A stretch of 30,300 nt of DNA. It comes from JBKPNX01 sp046732855 (GTDB lineage Bacteria; Pseudomonadota; Alphaproteobacteria; Geminicoccales; Geminicoccaceae). Made by a program: the position numbers and the translations under genes. The notes below the pieces were generated by a model that was not told where the DNA came from, did no database searches, and saw only the letters and a program-made list of their open reading frames with translations. Below, in pieces: positions 1 through 7,433 of the stretch; positions within the stretch are counted from its first letter, which is position 1; each line of letters opens with the position of its first letter. Location: NCBI GenBank assembly GCA_046732855.1, contig JBKPNX010000253.1:1-30300 (forward strand), in the 5' to 3' direction.

Positions 1-87
1 GACTGCGATCTCAACGTCCGATCTCATCCTGCGATCATTGCACGGATCGCAGACAAAGGGAATCTTTCGTTAGTGACGAACCACTAG
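1..87 (+). CDS. 3' end of an unidentified gene (partial)
   Basis: Frame 1 is open from the first base to a TAG at 85-87 and gives 28 residues ending SLVTNH. The visible tail, with IIARIADKGN, reads like ordinary protein. It has the same moderate GC as the two genes downstream and the same strand, so it may be another part of the same acquired block. No family can be named from so short a tail. An open frame of this length can also arise by chance. Bases 88-213 after it contain no convincing gene. Confidence 0.35.
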   Translation, partial: DCDLNVRSHPAIIARIADKGNLSLVTNH

Positions 88-213
88 GTCATGGCCAACG
101 TGGCCCAACTCATTCTCGGATAGTTGTAAGCCAAGAGAAATGTATTGCGCATGGAGATCCCCGTCTCTAACATCCATTCTAGGTAGTGATCGCCAAAAGC
201 CCGAGGTGCTAAG

Positions 214-1191
214 ATGAAAATCCTGTTTGTTGCATCCAGTCCCGAAAACCAAGCGCATTTGCGATTAGATCGAGAACTCCGTAAGATTCAGGCCAGTATC
301 GCAATGGCTTCTCTCAGAGAGAAATGTGAATTATTTTCAATTTCAGCAGCTCGACCAGAGGACTTGATGCGACAAATGAATGCGATTCGGCCGCATGTGC
401 TGCATTTCAGCGGTCACGGTAACCAAACTGGTGAGATAATTCTCGAAGACGACAATGGGAGTGCTCATCTCGTCAGTTCGGAGGCGTTAAAGGCAATGTT
501 CTCCGCCTTCAGACCAGAATTGCAGCTCGTCGTGCTCAATGCCTGTTATTCCGCTGCGCAAGCTAATGGTATGGCTGAGGTGGTGGAGGGAATCATCGCG
601 ATGGACAAAGCCATCACCGATAAATCCGCCATTTCATTTTCATCCTCATTTTACAGTGCTCTCGGATTTGGTCGGGGAGTTCAAGACGCTTTCCTGCAGG
701 CAAAAGCCTCTATGATGATGGATCATCAAGCAGATGTGGAGCTTGTTAGAATCATCCACTTGACCGATAAAGATCTAAGCCTCCTCTCGATTGATACTTC
801 TCATATAAAACAACTGATTGCCGACAAGCGCGTCGGCAGTCGCGCGCGATCATTGCTTGAAGCTGGTTCCCGATTGATTTCCCTTCAAAACCCACGGGAA
901 AGCTCCGAGCAAAATGTTGTTTTTGTCTTATCACTTCGGCAGTCTGACGTAAAGTTTGTTGTTGAAACGAACTCACGGAATACCGTTGAGTACGTTGCGG
1001 ATTGTCTTGTGGACGAATTGCTCTCGCCAGAATTGAAGTATACTCACGAATGGACTCTTGTGAAACTCGAAAACCCTAAGAAACCATTGCCGATGCATCA
1101 CACTCTAGAAATGGCGAACGTCAGGATGGATACGGAAGTGCTCTTGTTGGGAAACCACAGGGCCCCCGAGTGGGCGCCGAAGTTGGCCTGA
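214..1191 (+). CDS. CHAT-domain (caspase-like) protease with C-terminal ubiquitin-like region
   Basis: 325 aa. Residues 1-190 form a CHAT domain, the caspase-fold protease family found in bacterial conflict and cell-death systems. The catalytic His is H68 in HFSGHG and the catalytic Cys is C111 in VLNACYS. The N-terminus ILFVASSPENQAHLRLDREL is typical of short stand-alone CHAT proteins, and no TPR, transmembrane segment or signal peptide is visible. Residues about 233-317 look like a beta-grasp/ubiquitin-like fold: two strands, a helix near TVEYVADCLVDELL, a strand WTLVKLENP, a turn with PMHHTLEMANV and a last strand EVLLLGNH. This resembles the YukD/ubiquitin-like pattern and is a judgement by eye. 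There is no C-terminal di-glycine. ATG at 214 follows GAGGTG at 203-208. The radical SAM gene starts 3 bases after the stop. GC is much lower than in genes after 2461, suggesting transfer. The CHAT call is strong; the Ubl call is moderate. Confidence 0.88.
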   Translation: MKILFVASSPENQAHLRLDRELRKIQASIAMASLREKCELFSISAARPEDLMRQMNAIRPHVLHFSGHGNQTGEIILEDDNGSAHLVSSEALKAMFSAFRPELQLVVLNACYSAAQANGMAEVVEGIIAMDKAITDKSAISFSSSFYSALGFGRGVQDAFLQAKASMMMDHQADVELVRIIHLTDKDLSLLSIDTSHIKQLIADKRVGSRARSLLEAGSRLISLQNPRESSEQNVVFVLSLRQSDVKFVVETNSRNTVEYVADCLVDELLSPELKYTHEWTLVKLENPKKPLPMHHTLEMANVRMDTEVLLLGNHRAPEWAPKLA

Positions 1192-1194
1192 CAG

Positions 1195-2397
1195 ATGTTG
1201 GATGACGGAAGAAAGCGGCTTTTGCTCGAGAATGACACCGGAAGACTATTCATTCAGGCCGCTTCGGTACTTGAGCGAGCGTTATCTGAAAATAGCTTGG
1301 TATCCCAGCGTGGAAGTCTGTCGCTGTTTTGGGATTTAGAATCTTGGGAGCCGCTGGAATTGAACAAAGCGGTGCTATATTTGGAACGTGTTCGCGATGA
1401 CCGAGTTTTCCTGGAATTACGGCGTCGCTCCGTTACGGGCCTTAGACCTGTCGGGAACTACGGCTCAAGTATAGCTTACCTGCCAATTGCGGGAAATTTG
1501 TTCGATCCGAGTTGGCTGTCCATTTGTTTGGGTGGAAAGTGTGACAGTCGATGCGTGTTTTGCTACACCGAATGGATACGGAAAGAGCCGCCATTACATC
1601 AGGAAACGATCTACGCTGTGCTTAGGAAAGGCCGTGATGCAGGGGTGCGCAGCGTCGCATTTACGGGTGGTGAACCAACGCTGGCACCGGAGTTGCCAGA
1701 GCTAATGAGCGCAGCTCGCGGGATGGGCTACAGGAGAATTACTATACAGACGAACGGTCATGCGATTTCTGACGCAAATTTTTTGGAGGTCCTGAAAAGT
1801 GCCGGGTTATCGGCGGTCCTCATATCCCTTCATGGCCCGAGCGCTCGGATCCATGACGCGGTTTCAAGGTGTCCAAAGAGCTTTGAACGGGTGATGAAGG
1901 GGTTACGTAACTTACGCTGTTTCGAAATAGAGACAACAGTAAATTTTGTTGTGTGTAAGCTGAACCAGTTATCTGCAATGAGTATGCCGAGTGTTTTGGG
2001 TGAGTTTTCGAATATCCGGAAGTTGATTTTCTCATTTTGGATTGTCGAGGGCGCTGCTTTTGAGAATGCAACGAGTCATTTGCCGTCGTTGTCGGATTTT
2101 ATCGAGTGGATTGCGCCCGCAATTCGAAGGGCGAGAAGCGCGAAGCTTGCAACCGAAGTCTGGAACATTCCGAACTGTATTTCGAGCCGTTTGGGAGTGA
2201 CACCGAAATATGAAAAGGTTCAGCGGAGAAGTTTAATGCAGGCATCGCCCTTTTACGCGACGGAGAAGTCAAGGGGGGAGTGTAATGTGAAACTGCAGCG
2301 TTGTGATAATTGCAGTCAGTTTGAGGAGTGCTCTGGAGTACAACTGGCGTACTTGCGATTCGCCCCCTATGGGGTTGAGGAGATTTGTCCAATTTGA
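1195..2397 (+). CDS. Radical SAM enzyme with C-terminal SPASM-like cysteine cluster
   Basis: 400 aa. The radical SAM [4Fe-4S] motif CX3CX2C is C116, C120, C123 (KCDSRCVFCY), followed by the SAM-binding TGGEP at 158-162 and TIQTNG at 183-188. A C-terminal cluster (C363, C370, C373, C379, C398; CDNC...ECSGV...EICPI) resembles auxiliary-cluster regions of peptide-modifying radical SAM enzymes. About 105 N-terminal residues precede the catalytic core and match no domain I recognise; they could bind a substrate. The gene starts 3 bases after the CHAT gene with no clear ribosome site of its own, so the pair is probably translationally coupled. No short precursor-peptide ORF is apparent around it, so the substrate could be the CHAT/Ubl protein itself, a product of the truncated upstream gene, or something encoded elsewhere. 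Low GC matches the CHAT gene. Substrate and exact subfamily are unknown. Confidence 0.9.
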   Translation: MLDDGRKRLLLENDTGRLFIQAASVLERALSENSLVSQRGSLSLFWDLESWEPLELNKAVLYLERVRDDRVFLELRRRSVTGLRPVGNYGSSIAYLPIAGNLFDPSWLSICLGGKCDSRCVFCYTEWIRKEPPLHQETIYAVLRKGRDAGVRSVAFTGGEPTLAPELPELMSAARGMGYRRITIQTNGHAISDANFLEVLKSAGLSAVLISLHGPSARIHDAVSRCPKSFERVMKGLRNLRCFEIETTVNFVVCKLNQLSAMSMPSVLGEFSNIRKLIFSFWIVEGAAFENATSHLPSLSDFIEWIAPAIRRARSAKLATEVWNIPNCISSRLGVTPKYEKVQRRSLMQASPFYATEKSRGECNVKLQRCDNCSQFEECSGVQLAYLRFAPYGVEEICPI

Positions 2398-2418
2398 TAG
2401 TCTGCTTCGAGAATAGAA

Positions 2419-2437
2419 GCGCTGCTAAGACCAGCGC
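2419..2437 (+). terminator. Possible weak stem-loop after the radical SAM gene
   Basis: A 6-bp inverted repeat (GCGCTG at 2419-2424, CAGCGC at 2432-2437, 7-base loop) lies 21 bases after the radical SAM stop, at the border between low-GC and high-GC DNA. There is no T-run after it, so a Rho-independent terminator is doubtful. Confidence 0.2.
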
Positions 2438-2460
2438 AGCAATTTGGCCGCAGAGACGCG

Positions 2461-3375
2461 ATGATTGAGATCAGCTCTGTCGACGACGCCCAGGCGCTTC
2501 TGGGGCGCGGCAACTATGTCGCCGACCGCGCGCTCGCGACCGCGCTGTACCTCGCGCTCAAGCTCGGCCGGCCGCTGTTCCTCGAAGGCGAGGCAGGCGT
2601 GGGTAAGACCGAGATCGGCAAGGTCCTGGCCGAAACCCTGCGCCGCCGCCTGGTCCGCCTGCAATGCTATGAGGGTCTCGACGTCAGCTCGGCGGTGTAC
2701 GAGTGGAACTACGCCCGCCAGATGCTCGAGATCCGCATGGCAGAGGCGGAGGGCGTGAGCGACCGCGAAGGCCTCGCCCAGGACATTTTCACCGAGCGTT
2801 TTCTGATTCCCCGCCCGCTGCTGCAAGCGCTGCAGCCGCACGAGGGCGCCGGGCCACCGGTGCTGCTGATCGACGAGCTCGACCGCACCGACGAGCCGTT
2901 CGAAGCGTATCTGCTCGAGGTGCTGGCCGACTTCCAGATCACCATCCCCGAGATCGGCACGATCAAGGCGAATGAGCCGCCGATCGTGATCATCACCTCG
3001 AACCGCACGCGCGAGATTCACGACGCGCTGAAACGCCGCTGCTTCTATCATTGGGTCGACTATCCGAGCGCCGAGCGCGAGCTCGAGATCATCCGGGTGC
3101 GCCTGCCGGGGGCGCCGGAGCGCCTGTCGCGGCAGATCGTCGGCTTCGTCCAGAAGCTGCGCGCCGAGGAGCTGTTCAAGCTGCCGGGCGTCGCGGAGAC
3201 GCTGGACTGGACCCAGGCGCTGATGACGCTCGATCGTCTCGAGCTCGACCCGCAGACCATCAACGACACGCTCGGCACGCTGCTCAAGTACCAGGACGAC
3301 ATCGCCAAGATCCAGGGCTCCGAGGCGGCCAAGATCCTGGCCGAGGTCAAGCGCGAGCTCGCCGCCGCGGAGTGA
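2461..3375 (+). CDS. MoxR-family AAA+ ATPase (CoxD-like)
   Basis: 304 aa, the usual size for the family. Walker A is GEAGVGKT (43-50), Walker B VLLIDE (134-139), sensor 1 TSNR (179-182), and an Arg-Arg follows at 192-193. The run LALKLGRPLFLEGEAGVGKTE and the RLQCYEGLD...AVYEWNYARQ segment resemble CoxD, the chaperone-type ATPase that acts with a VWA protein (CoxE) to mature CO-dehydrogenase-type molybdenum enzymes. The normal neighbour, a VWA gene, is missing; a toxin-antitoxin pair follows instead. A CoxL-like large subunit lies 8 kb downstream on the other strand and could be its client. GC is high and switches abruptly from the preceding pair, so I treat it as chromosomal rather than part of the CHAT block. 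MoxR proteins are also used in CHAT-linked conflict systems, so a link is not excluded. Confidence 0.9.
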   Translation: MIEISSVDDAQALLGRGNYVADRALATALYLALKLGRPLFLEGEAGVGKTEIGKVLAETLRRRLVRLQCYEGLDVSSAVYEWNYARQMLEIRMAEAEGVSDREGLAQDIFTERFLIPRPLLQALQPHEGAGPPVLLIDELDRTDEPFEAYLLEVLADFQITIPEIGTIKANEPPIVIITSNRTREIHDALKRRCFYHWVDYPSAERELEIIRVRLPGAPERLSRQIVGFVQKLRAEELFKLPGVAETLDWTQALMTLDRLELDPQTINDTLGTLLKYQDDIAKIQGSEAAKILAEVKRELAAAE

Positions 3376-3490
3376 CTCCTCATCGAGGCTTCGCTTGGCC
3401 GCGGCCCGTCAAGCCTTCACGGTTTTGCTCGACACGGACATGCCCCTTGTGCTAGCAAAACGCAGGCATGAACAATGAGAGCCGCCGGAC

Positions 3491-3724
3491 GTGGCAACGC
3501 TGACCATTCGCAATCTCGAGGATGATGTGGTGAATGCGCTCAAGGCGCGCGCTAGACGCAACAGCCGATCGCTCGAAGCCGAGGTCCGGGAGGTGCTGCG
3601 CGACGTGGCCACCGGTGGATCGCCGGAGTTCCTGAGGGACTTGGCTGATCGGATTGCGGCGCTCACACCAGACGTGCGGCAGACGGACAGCGCGGAGCTC
3701 GTCCGTGCCGACCGCGACCGATGA
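3491..3724 (+). CDS. FitA/VapB-type ribbon-helix-helix antitoxin
   Basis: 77 aa from a GTG start; nearby upstream ATGs (3468, 3475) are out of frame. The N-terminus ATLTIRNLEDDVVNALKARA followed by SLEAEVREVLRD is the signature of FitA/VapB-like ribbon-helix-helix antitoxins, which bind their own promoter through the N-terminal strand and neutralise the toxin with the C-terminal tail. It overlaps the PIN toxin gene by 4 bases (ATGA at 3721-3724), the normal arrangement for co-translated VapBC pairs. Autoregulation of the pair is inferred from the family; no operator was pinned down in 3376-3490. Confidence 0.85.
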   Translation: MATLTIRNLEDDVVNALKARARRNSRSLEAEVREVLRDVATGGSPEFLRDLADRIAALTPDVRQTDSAELVRADRDR

Positions 3725-4143
3725 CGGTCGTTGTCGATACCAGCGTCGCCGTGAAATGGTTCATCAAGGAGAACGACCGCGGACGAGCCCTGAGGTTGCT
3801 TGGTGCGACCGACCGCCATGCTCCAGATCTGATCGTGGCCGAGGTCGGGAATGTCGCCTGGAAGAAGACGATCGTGGGCGAGATCACCGCCGCACAGGCG
3901 CGATTCATCTGCACGTCACTCAGAGGTTATTTTGCGGTTCTGCACCGAAGCGAAGCCCTGGTTGACCGCGCCATCGCGATCGCGCTTCATCTCCGGCATC
4001 CCATCTATGACTGTCTCTATCTCGCCTGTGCCGAGCGGGCGCGCACCCGCCTCGTCACAGCGGACCGGAGATTGCTGGCGGCGCTCGCCGGTACGACGTT
4101 GGCTCCGCTCGCGATCCATATGGATGCCTTCACGAACGGATGA
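3721..4143 (+). CDS. vapC: VapC-type PIN-domain toxin ribonuclease
   Basis: 140 aa PIN domain. The acidic metal-binding residues are all present: D6 (VVVDTSVAVKWF), E41 (LIVAEVGN), D97 (PIYDCLYLA) and D115 (LVTADRRL). Proteins of this family cleave RNA, usually tRNA or rRNA, when the antitoxin is degraded. The start overlaps the end of the antitoxin gene. The full set of catalytic residues and the intact length suggest a functional module. The pair sits where the VWA partner of the MoxR gene would be expected, so it may have been inserted there. Confidence 0.9.
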   Translation: MTVVVDTSVAVKWFIKENDRGRALRLLGATDRHAPDLIVAEVGNVAWKKTIVGEITAAQARFICTSLRGYFAVLHRSEALVDRAIAIALHLRHPIYDCLYLACAERARTRLVTADRRLLAALAGTTLAPLAIHMDAFTNG

Positions 4144-4152
4144 GTCGGCCCG

Positions 4153-4857
4153 CTATCGGCCGTCGCCATCAAGCAGCAGGACCAGCAGCTCCTGGTCGAA
4201 GAAGCGGCCGGCGCAGGCGAGCCCGCGCGGCTCCAGGCCGTAGCGCTCGAAACCCAAGCTGAAGTACAGACCGCGCGCGGCGTGGTTGCTCGTGACCACC
4301 GCAGCGTGCAGCTGCACGACGTGGGCGCGGGCGTGCTCGATCACCTGCGCGACCAGCGCGCGGCCGAGCCCATGCCCCCGCGCCCTCTCGCGCACGTACA
4401 CGCCCCAGAGCAGCCCCTTGTGCCGCTTCTTCGCGGGACCGGGCATGGCGAACCCCGCGACGCCGAGCAGAGCGCCGGCGGCGAACGCGCCGAACACCGG
4501 CTGTCGCTCGAGCCGGAAGGCGACCTCGCCGAGAGTCTGCCCGACCTCCTCGTCGGGGCTCGCCGCGAACACGCAGGGGTCAGCCGTGAGCGCCTCCAGG
4601 CGCAGCGCCTGAAACGCCGCGACGTCGTCGGGGCCGAGCCGCCGCACCTTGCAGCCCGCCCCGATGCCAGCTGAGGCCATGCGCGGCTGCTTGAAAGATC
4701 GGTCGGGTGGTCGGGCGGCCATCACCGCGCTCTCGGGCGACCCGGCGACAGCGCGGCGTCGCGTCCGGTCCGGAACTGGCGCACGTTCGCGAATGGCCAG
4801 CGCCTGCGCGGCGGGCGCCTGGACAGGGGATTCGGTCGCGAGAACTTTCGGGGTCAT
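4153..4857 (-). CDS. GNAT-family N-acetyltransferase
   Basis: 234 aa with the proposed start. The GNAT fold occupies about the last 165 residues: VRRLGPDDVAAFQALRLEAL begins the domain, the acetyl-CoA loop is RARGHGLGRALV (Q/RxxGxG/A type), and ARGLYFSLGFERYG is the usual C-terminal motif. Such enzymes transfer acetyl from acetyl-CoA to an amine on a small molecule or protein; the substrate cannot be told. The first 60 or so residues are Pro/Arg/Ala-rich and probably disordered or not translated. I chose ATG at 4857 because AGGAG lies 11 bases upstream. An internal ATG at 4680 (MASAGIGAG) would give just the domain, and a TTG at 4884 is possible. The gene is convergent with vapC, 9 bases apart. 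Confidence 0.8.
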   Translation of the reverse strand: MTPKVLATESPVQAPAAQALAIRERAPVPDRTRRRAVAGSPESAVMAARPPDRSFKQPRMASAGIGAGCKVRRLGPDDVAAFQALRLEALTADPCVFAASPDEEVGQTLGEVAFRLERQPVFGAFAAGALLGVAGFAMPGPAKKRHKGLLWGVYVRERARGHGLGRALVAQVIEHARAHVVQLHAAVVTSNHAARGLYFSLGFERYGLEPRGLACAGRFFDQELLVLLLDGDGR

Positions 4858-5199
4858 GGCTCTGGCGTCTCCTGGGCCGACCAACGGTCGGCGGCGGGAT
4901 CGGGGCAGGGAAAACGGTGGCCAGCGCCACCGCGCGCGCGTCTAGGCGCGCGCCCGTCGTCGTGCGCGCACGCCCTGCCAGTTGGAGACGATCCGAACCA
5001 TGAGCGGAACGCTACGCTGCGCCGCGCCGCCAGGCAAGCGTCTCGCGAGCCGACGTGAGACCTCGTGATCGGGCGCCAGGGGCGCGGCGGCTGCGGCCGT
5101 CAATACTTGGGGGAGATCCTGGGTTGCGCACGCGCGCCGCGGCGACAAGAGCGTCCGAGCCTCCTATTAGGTACCGGCCAAGCAAACGGGGAGGCCGCC
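4858..5199. other. Divergent intergenic region
   Basis: 342 bases between the divergent GNAT and SMP-30 genes. It should hold both promoters, but no clear -10/-35 pair stands out. A GC-rich stem (4932-4953, arms of alternating GC around TCTAG) may form a hairpin. Open frames across it look like composition-driven noise. Confidence 0.5.
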
Positions 5200-6129
5200 A
5201 TGCCGAAAATGCGCGAGGTCACGAGAGGTTTGCAGTTTCCGGAAGGGCCGGTGGCGATGGCGGACGGCTCGGTCCTGGTCGTTGAGATCGCGCGTCGCTG
5301 CGTCACCCGCGTCCAGCCGGACGGCGCCAAGGAGGTGGTGGCGACGCCGGGCGGCGGGCCGAACGGGCTGGCGATCGGGCCCGACGGCATGTGCTACGTG
5401 TGCAACAACGGCGGCTTCGAGTTCACCTACGACCAGGGCTACGGCCTGCGCCCGGCGCTGCAGGCCTGGGACTACTCCGGCGGGCGGATCGAGCGGATCG
5501 ACCTCAGCAGCGGCGAGGTCGAAGTGCTGTACCGGGGCACGCTGCACGCGCCGCTGCGCGGCCCGAACGACATCGTGTTCGACGCCCACGGCGGCTTCTA
5601 TTTCACCGACCTCGGCAAGGTGCGCACGCGCGACTGGGACCGCGGCGCGGTGTTCTACGGCCGGGCCGACGGCTCGCTGCTGCGCGAGGTCGCCTTCCCG
5701 ATGGTCACCCCGAACGGGATCGGCCTGTCACCGGACGGCAACACGCTCTACGTCGCCGAGACCGAAGCGGCGCGCCTCTGGGCATGGCCGATTCTCGAGC
5801 CCGGCATGCTCGGCAAGCAGCCCTGGCCGATCCCGCACGGCGGCCGCCTGGTGGCCGCGCCAGGCGGCAGGTACCAGCGCTTCGATTCCCTGGCAGTCGA
5901 GGAAAACGGCAACATCTGCGTCGCGACCCTGATCCACGGCGGCATCACCGTGGTCTCGCCCGACGGCGCCTCGATCGAGCACGTGCCGATGCCCGATGTG
6001 TACACCACCAACATCTGCTTCGGCGGCCCCGACCTGTGCACCGCCTACATCACGCTGTCCAACTCCGGCCGCCTGGTCGCGGTCGAGTGGCCGCGGCCGG
6101 GCCTGCCGCTCAACTACTTGAACGAGTGA
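5200..6129 (+). CDS. SMP-30/gluconolactonase/LRE-family hydrolase
   Basis: 309 aa, six-bladed beta-propeller of the SMP-30/gluconolactonase family, which hydrolyses lactones or related esters using one divalent metal. Family landmarks are visible: FPEGPVAM near the start (metal-ligand Glu), GGGPNGLAIGPDG, LRGPNDIVFDAHGGFYFTD (metal-ligand Asn) and TPNGIGLSPDGNTLYVAET (metal-ligand Asp). ATG 5200 is chosen because GGGGAGG sits 6 bases upstream; the open frame extends to 5065 but that part is not family-like. There is no signal peptide, so it is cytoplasmic. The CoA-transferase-family gene starts 25 bases after it on the same strand, so the two are probably co-transcribed. The substrate is not predictable. 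Confidence 0.88.
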   Translation: MPKMREVTRGLQFPEGPVAMADGSVLVVEIARRCVTRVQPDGAKEVVATPGGGPNGLAIGPDGMCYVCNNGGFEFTYDQGYGLRPALQAWDYSGGRIERIDLSSGEVEVLYRGTLHAPLRGPNDIVFDAHGGFYFTDLGKVRTRDWDRGAVFYGRADGSLLREVAFPMVTPNGIGLSPDGNTLYVAETEAARLWAWPILEPGMLGKQPWPIPHGGRLVAAPGGRYQRFDSLAVEENGNICVATLIHGGITVVSPDGASIEHVPMPDVYTTNICFGGPDLCTAYITLSNSGRLVAVEWPRPGLPLNYLNE

Positions 6130-6154
6130 CTTCAGTCTCTCGCCGCCCCTGCCG

Positions 6155-7432
6155 ATGCCGCAGAAGATCAGCGCCGACCGCCTGCCCGACCTGCTGCGCC
6201 CGGACATCACGGTGTTCGTGCAGGGTGCCAGCGGCCAGCCCACCCCGCTTCTGGACGCGCTGGCGGCGGCGCCCGAGGCGAGCGCCGGCGTGCACTACGT
6301 CGGCTGCTTCATTCCCGGGGTCAATGCGATTGACCCGGCATCCTTCCACGCCGATGCGCGGCTTACCTCGTTCTTCGTGTTCGGCGACATCGCCCGCTCC
6401 CATGCGGCCGGCAAGGTGCGCTTCCTGCCGCTGCACTACAGCGGAATCTGGCGGTATCTCACGGGGCTGGAGTTCGATCTCGCGCTGATCCAGGTCACGC
6501 CGCCCGATCGCTCCGGTCGCTGCAGCCTCGGCGTGTCGGTGCAATTCGTCCCGGCGATCCTGGATCGGGTCAAGGTGCTCGTGGCCGAGGTCAACGCCGC
6601 GATGCCGCGGCCCGCCGCCAGCCACGAGATCCCCTACGACCGGCTCGACTACGTGGTGGCGACCGATCGCCCGCTGGTCGCGCTCGCGACCGGCGGGGTG
6701 CCGGTGGAGAGCCACCGGATCGGCGCCCATGTCGCCGGCCTGATTGACGACGGCGCCACCATTCAGATCGGGATCGGCAAGGTGCCGGCAGCCGTGCTCG
6801 TGAGCCTGCGCGACCGGCGCAACCTGGGGCTGCACGGCGGTCTGGTCAGCGATGAGGTGGCCGATCTGCACGAGGCGGGCGTGCTCACCGGCGCGCGCAA
6901 GTCGCACGACCGGGGCAGTATGATATGCACGGCCGCGCTCGGCGGGCCGCGCGTCTACGACTGGGCGGGCCGCTGTCCGGCGCTGCGGTTCGCGCCGGTC
7001 AGCTACACCCACGACGTCCGGGTCATCGGCCTGATCGACAACTTCGTCGCGATCAATTCGGTGCTGTCGATCGATCTGAGCGGTCAGGCCAACGCCGAGA
7101 TGCTGGGCGGCCGGCAGGTGAGCGGCAGCGGCGGGCTGCCGGACTTCGTGCGCGGCGCCGGCCTGGCCAAAGGCGGGCGCTCGATCCTGGCGCTGCCTTC
7201 GACCGCTGGTGGCAAGACTTCGCGCATCGTGCCCCGCCTCGGCGAAAACGACGTGGTCAGCTGCCCGCGCGCGGATGCGGACATCGTGGTCACCGAGCAC
7301 GGCGTCGCGCGCCTGCGCGACAAGTCGGTCGACGAGCGCGCCGAGGCGCTGATCGCGATCGCCGACCCGGCGTTCCGCCACGAGCTGGCCGATCGCTGGA
7401 CGGCGCTGCGGCGGACAGGCTCGACCGACTAA
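6155..7432 (+). CDS. Acetyl-CoA hydrolase/transferase-family protein (4-hydroxybutyrate CoA-transferase-like)
   Basis: 425 aa, full length for the Cat1/AbfT family, which moves CoA between acyl groups through a glutamyl-CoA intermediate. N-terminal Rossmann-like part (about 1-185) and C-terminal part with GATIQIGIGKVPAAVL (about 197-212), GGLPDFVRGA, SRIVPRL and VTEHGVARLRDKSVDERAEALI are characteristic. In the catalytic loop the family usually has (I/L)HTE(M/L); here residues 226-230 read LHGGL, so the glutamate expected just after the His-Thr pair is missing. The protein may use another residue, act as a hydrolase or binding protein, or belong to a divergent subfamily. It follows the SMP-30 gene and converges with the SDR gene with a single base between the two stop codons. 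Confidence 0.85.
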   Translation: MPQKISADRLPDLLRPDITVFVQGASGQPTPLLDALAAAPEASAGVHYVGCFIPGVNAIDPASFHADARLTSFFVFGDIARSHAAGKVRFLPLHYSGIWRYLTGLEFDLALIQVTPPDRSGRCSLGVSVQFVPAILDRVKVLVAEVNAAMPRPAASHEIPYDRLDYVVATDRPLVALATGGVPVESHRIGAHVAGLIDDGATIQIGIGKVPAAVLVSLRDRRNLGLHGGLVSDEVADLHEAGVLTGARKSHDRGSMICTAALGGPRVYDWAGRCPALRFAPVSYTHDVRVIGLIDNFVAINSVLSIDLSGQANAEMLGGRQVSGSGGLPDFVRGAGLAKGGRSILALPSTAGGKTSRIVPRLGENDVVSCPRADADIVVTEHGVARLRDKSVDERAEALIAIADPAFRHELADRWTALRRTGSTD

Positions 7433-7433
7433 C

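Noticed and set aside
214..2397. Classical RiPP cluster with a short precursor peptide
   Set aside because: No small Cys/Ser/His-rich peptide ORF was seen between or directly beside the two genes, and no transporter or peptidase other than CHAT is adjacent.
2461..3375. MoxR ATPase as a definite part of the CHAT/radical SAM system
   Set aside because: Abrupt GC change, a separate start 63 bases after the pair and CoxD-like sequence favour an unrelated chromosomal gene.
5391..6488. 365-residue open frame overlapping the SMP-30 gene
   Set aside because: Arg/Pro-rich shifted frame spanning two real genes; not protein-like.
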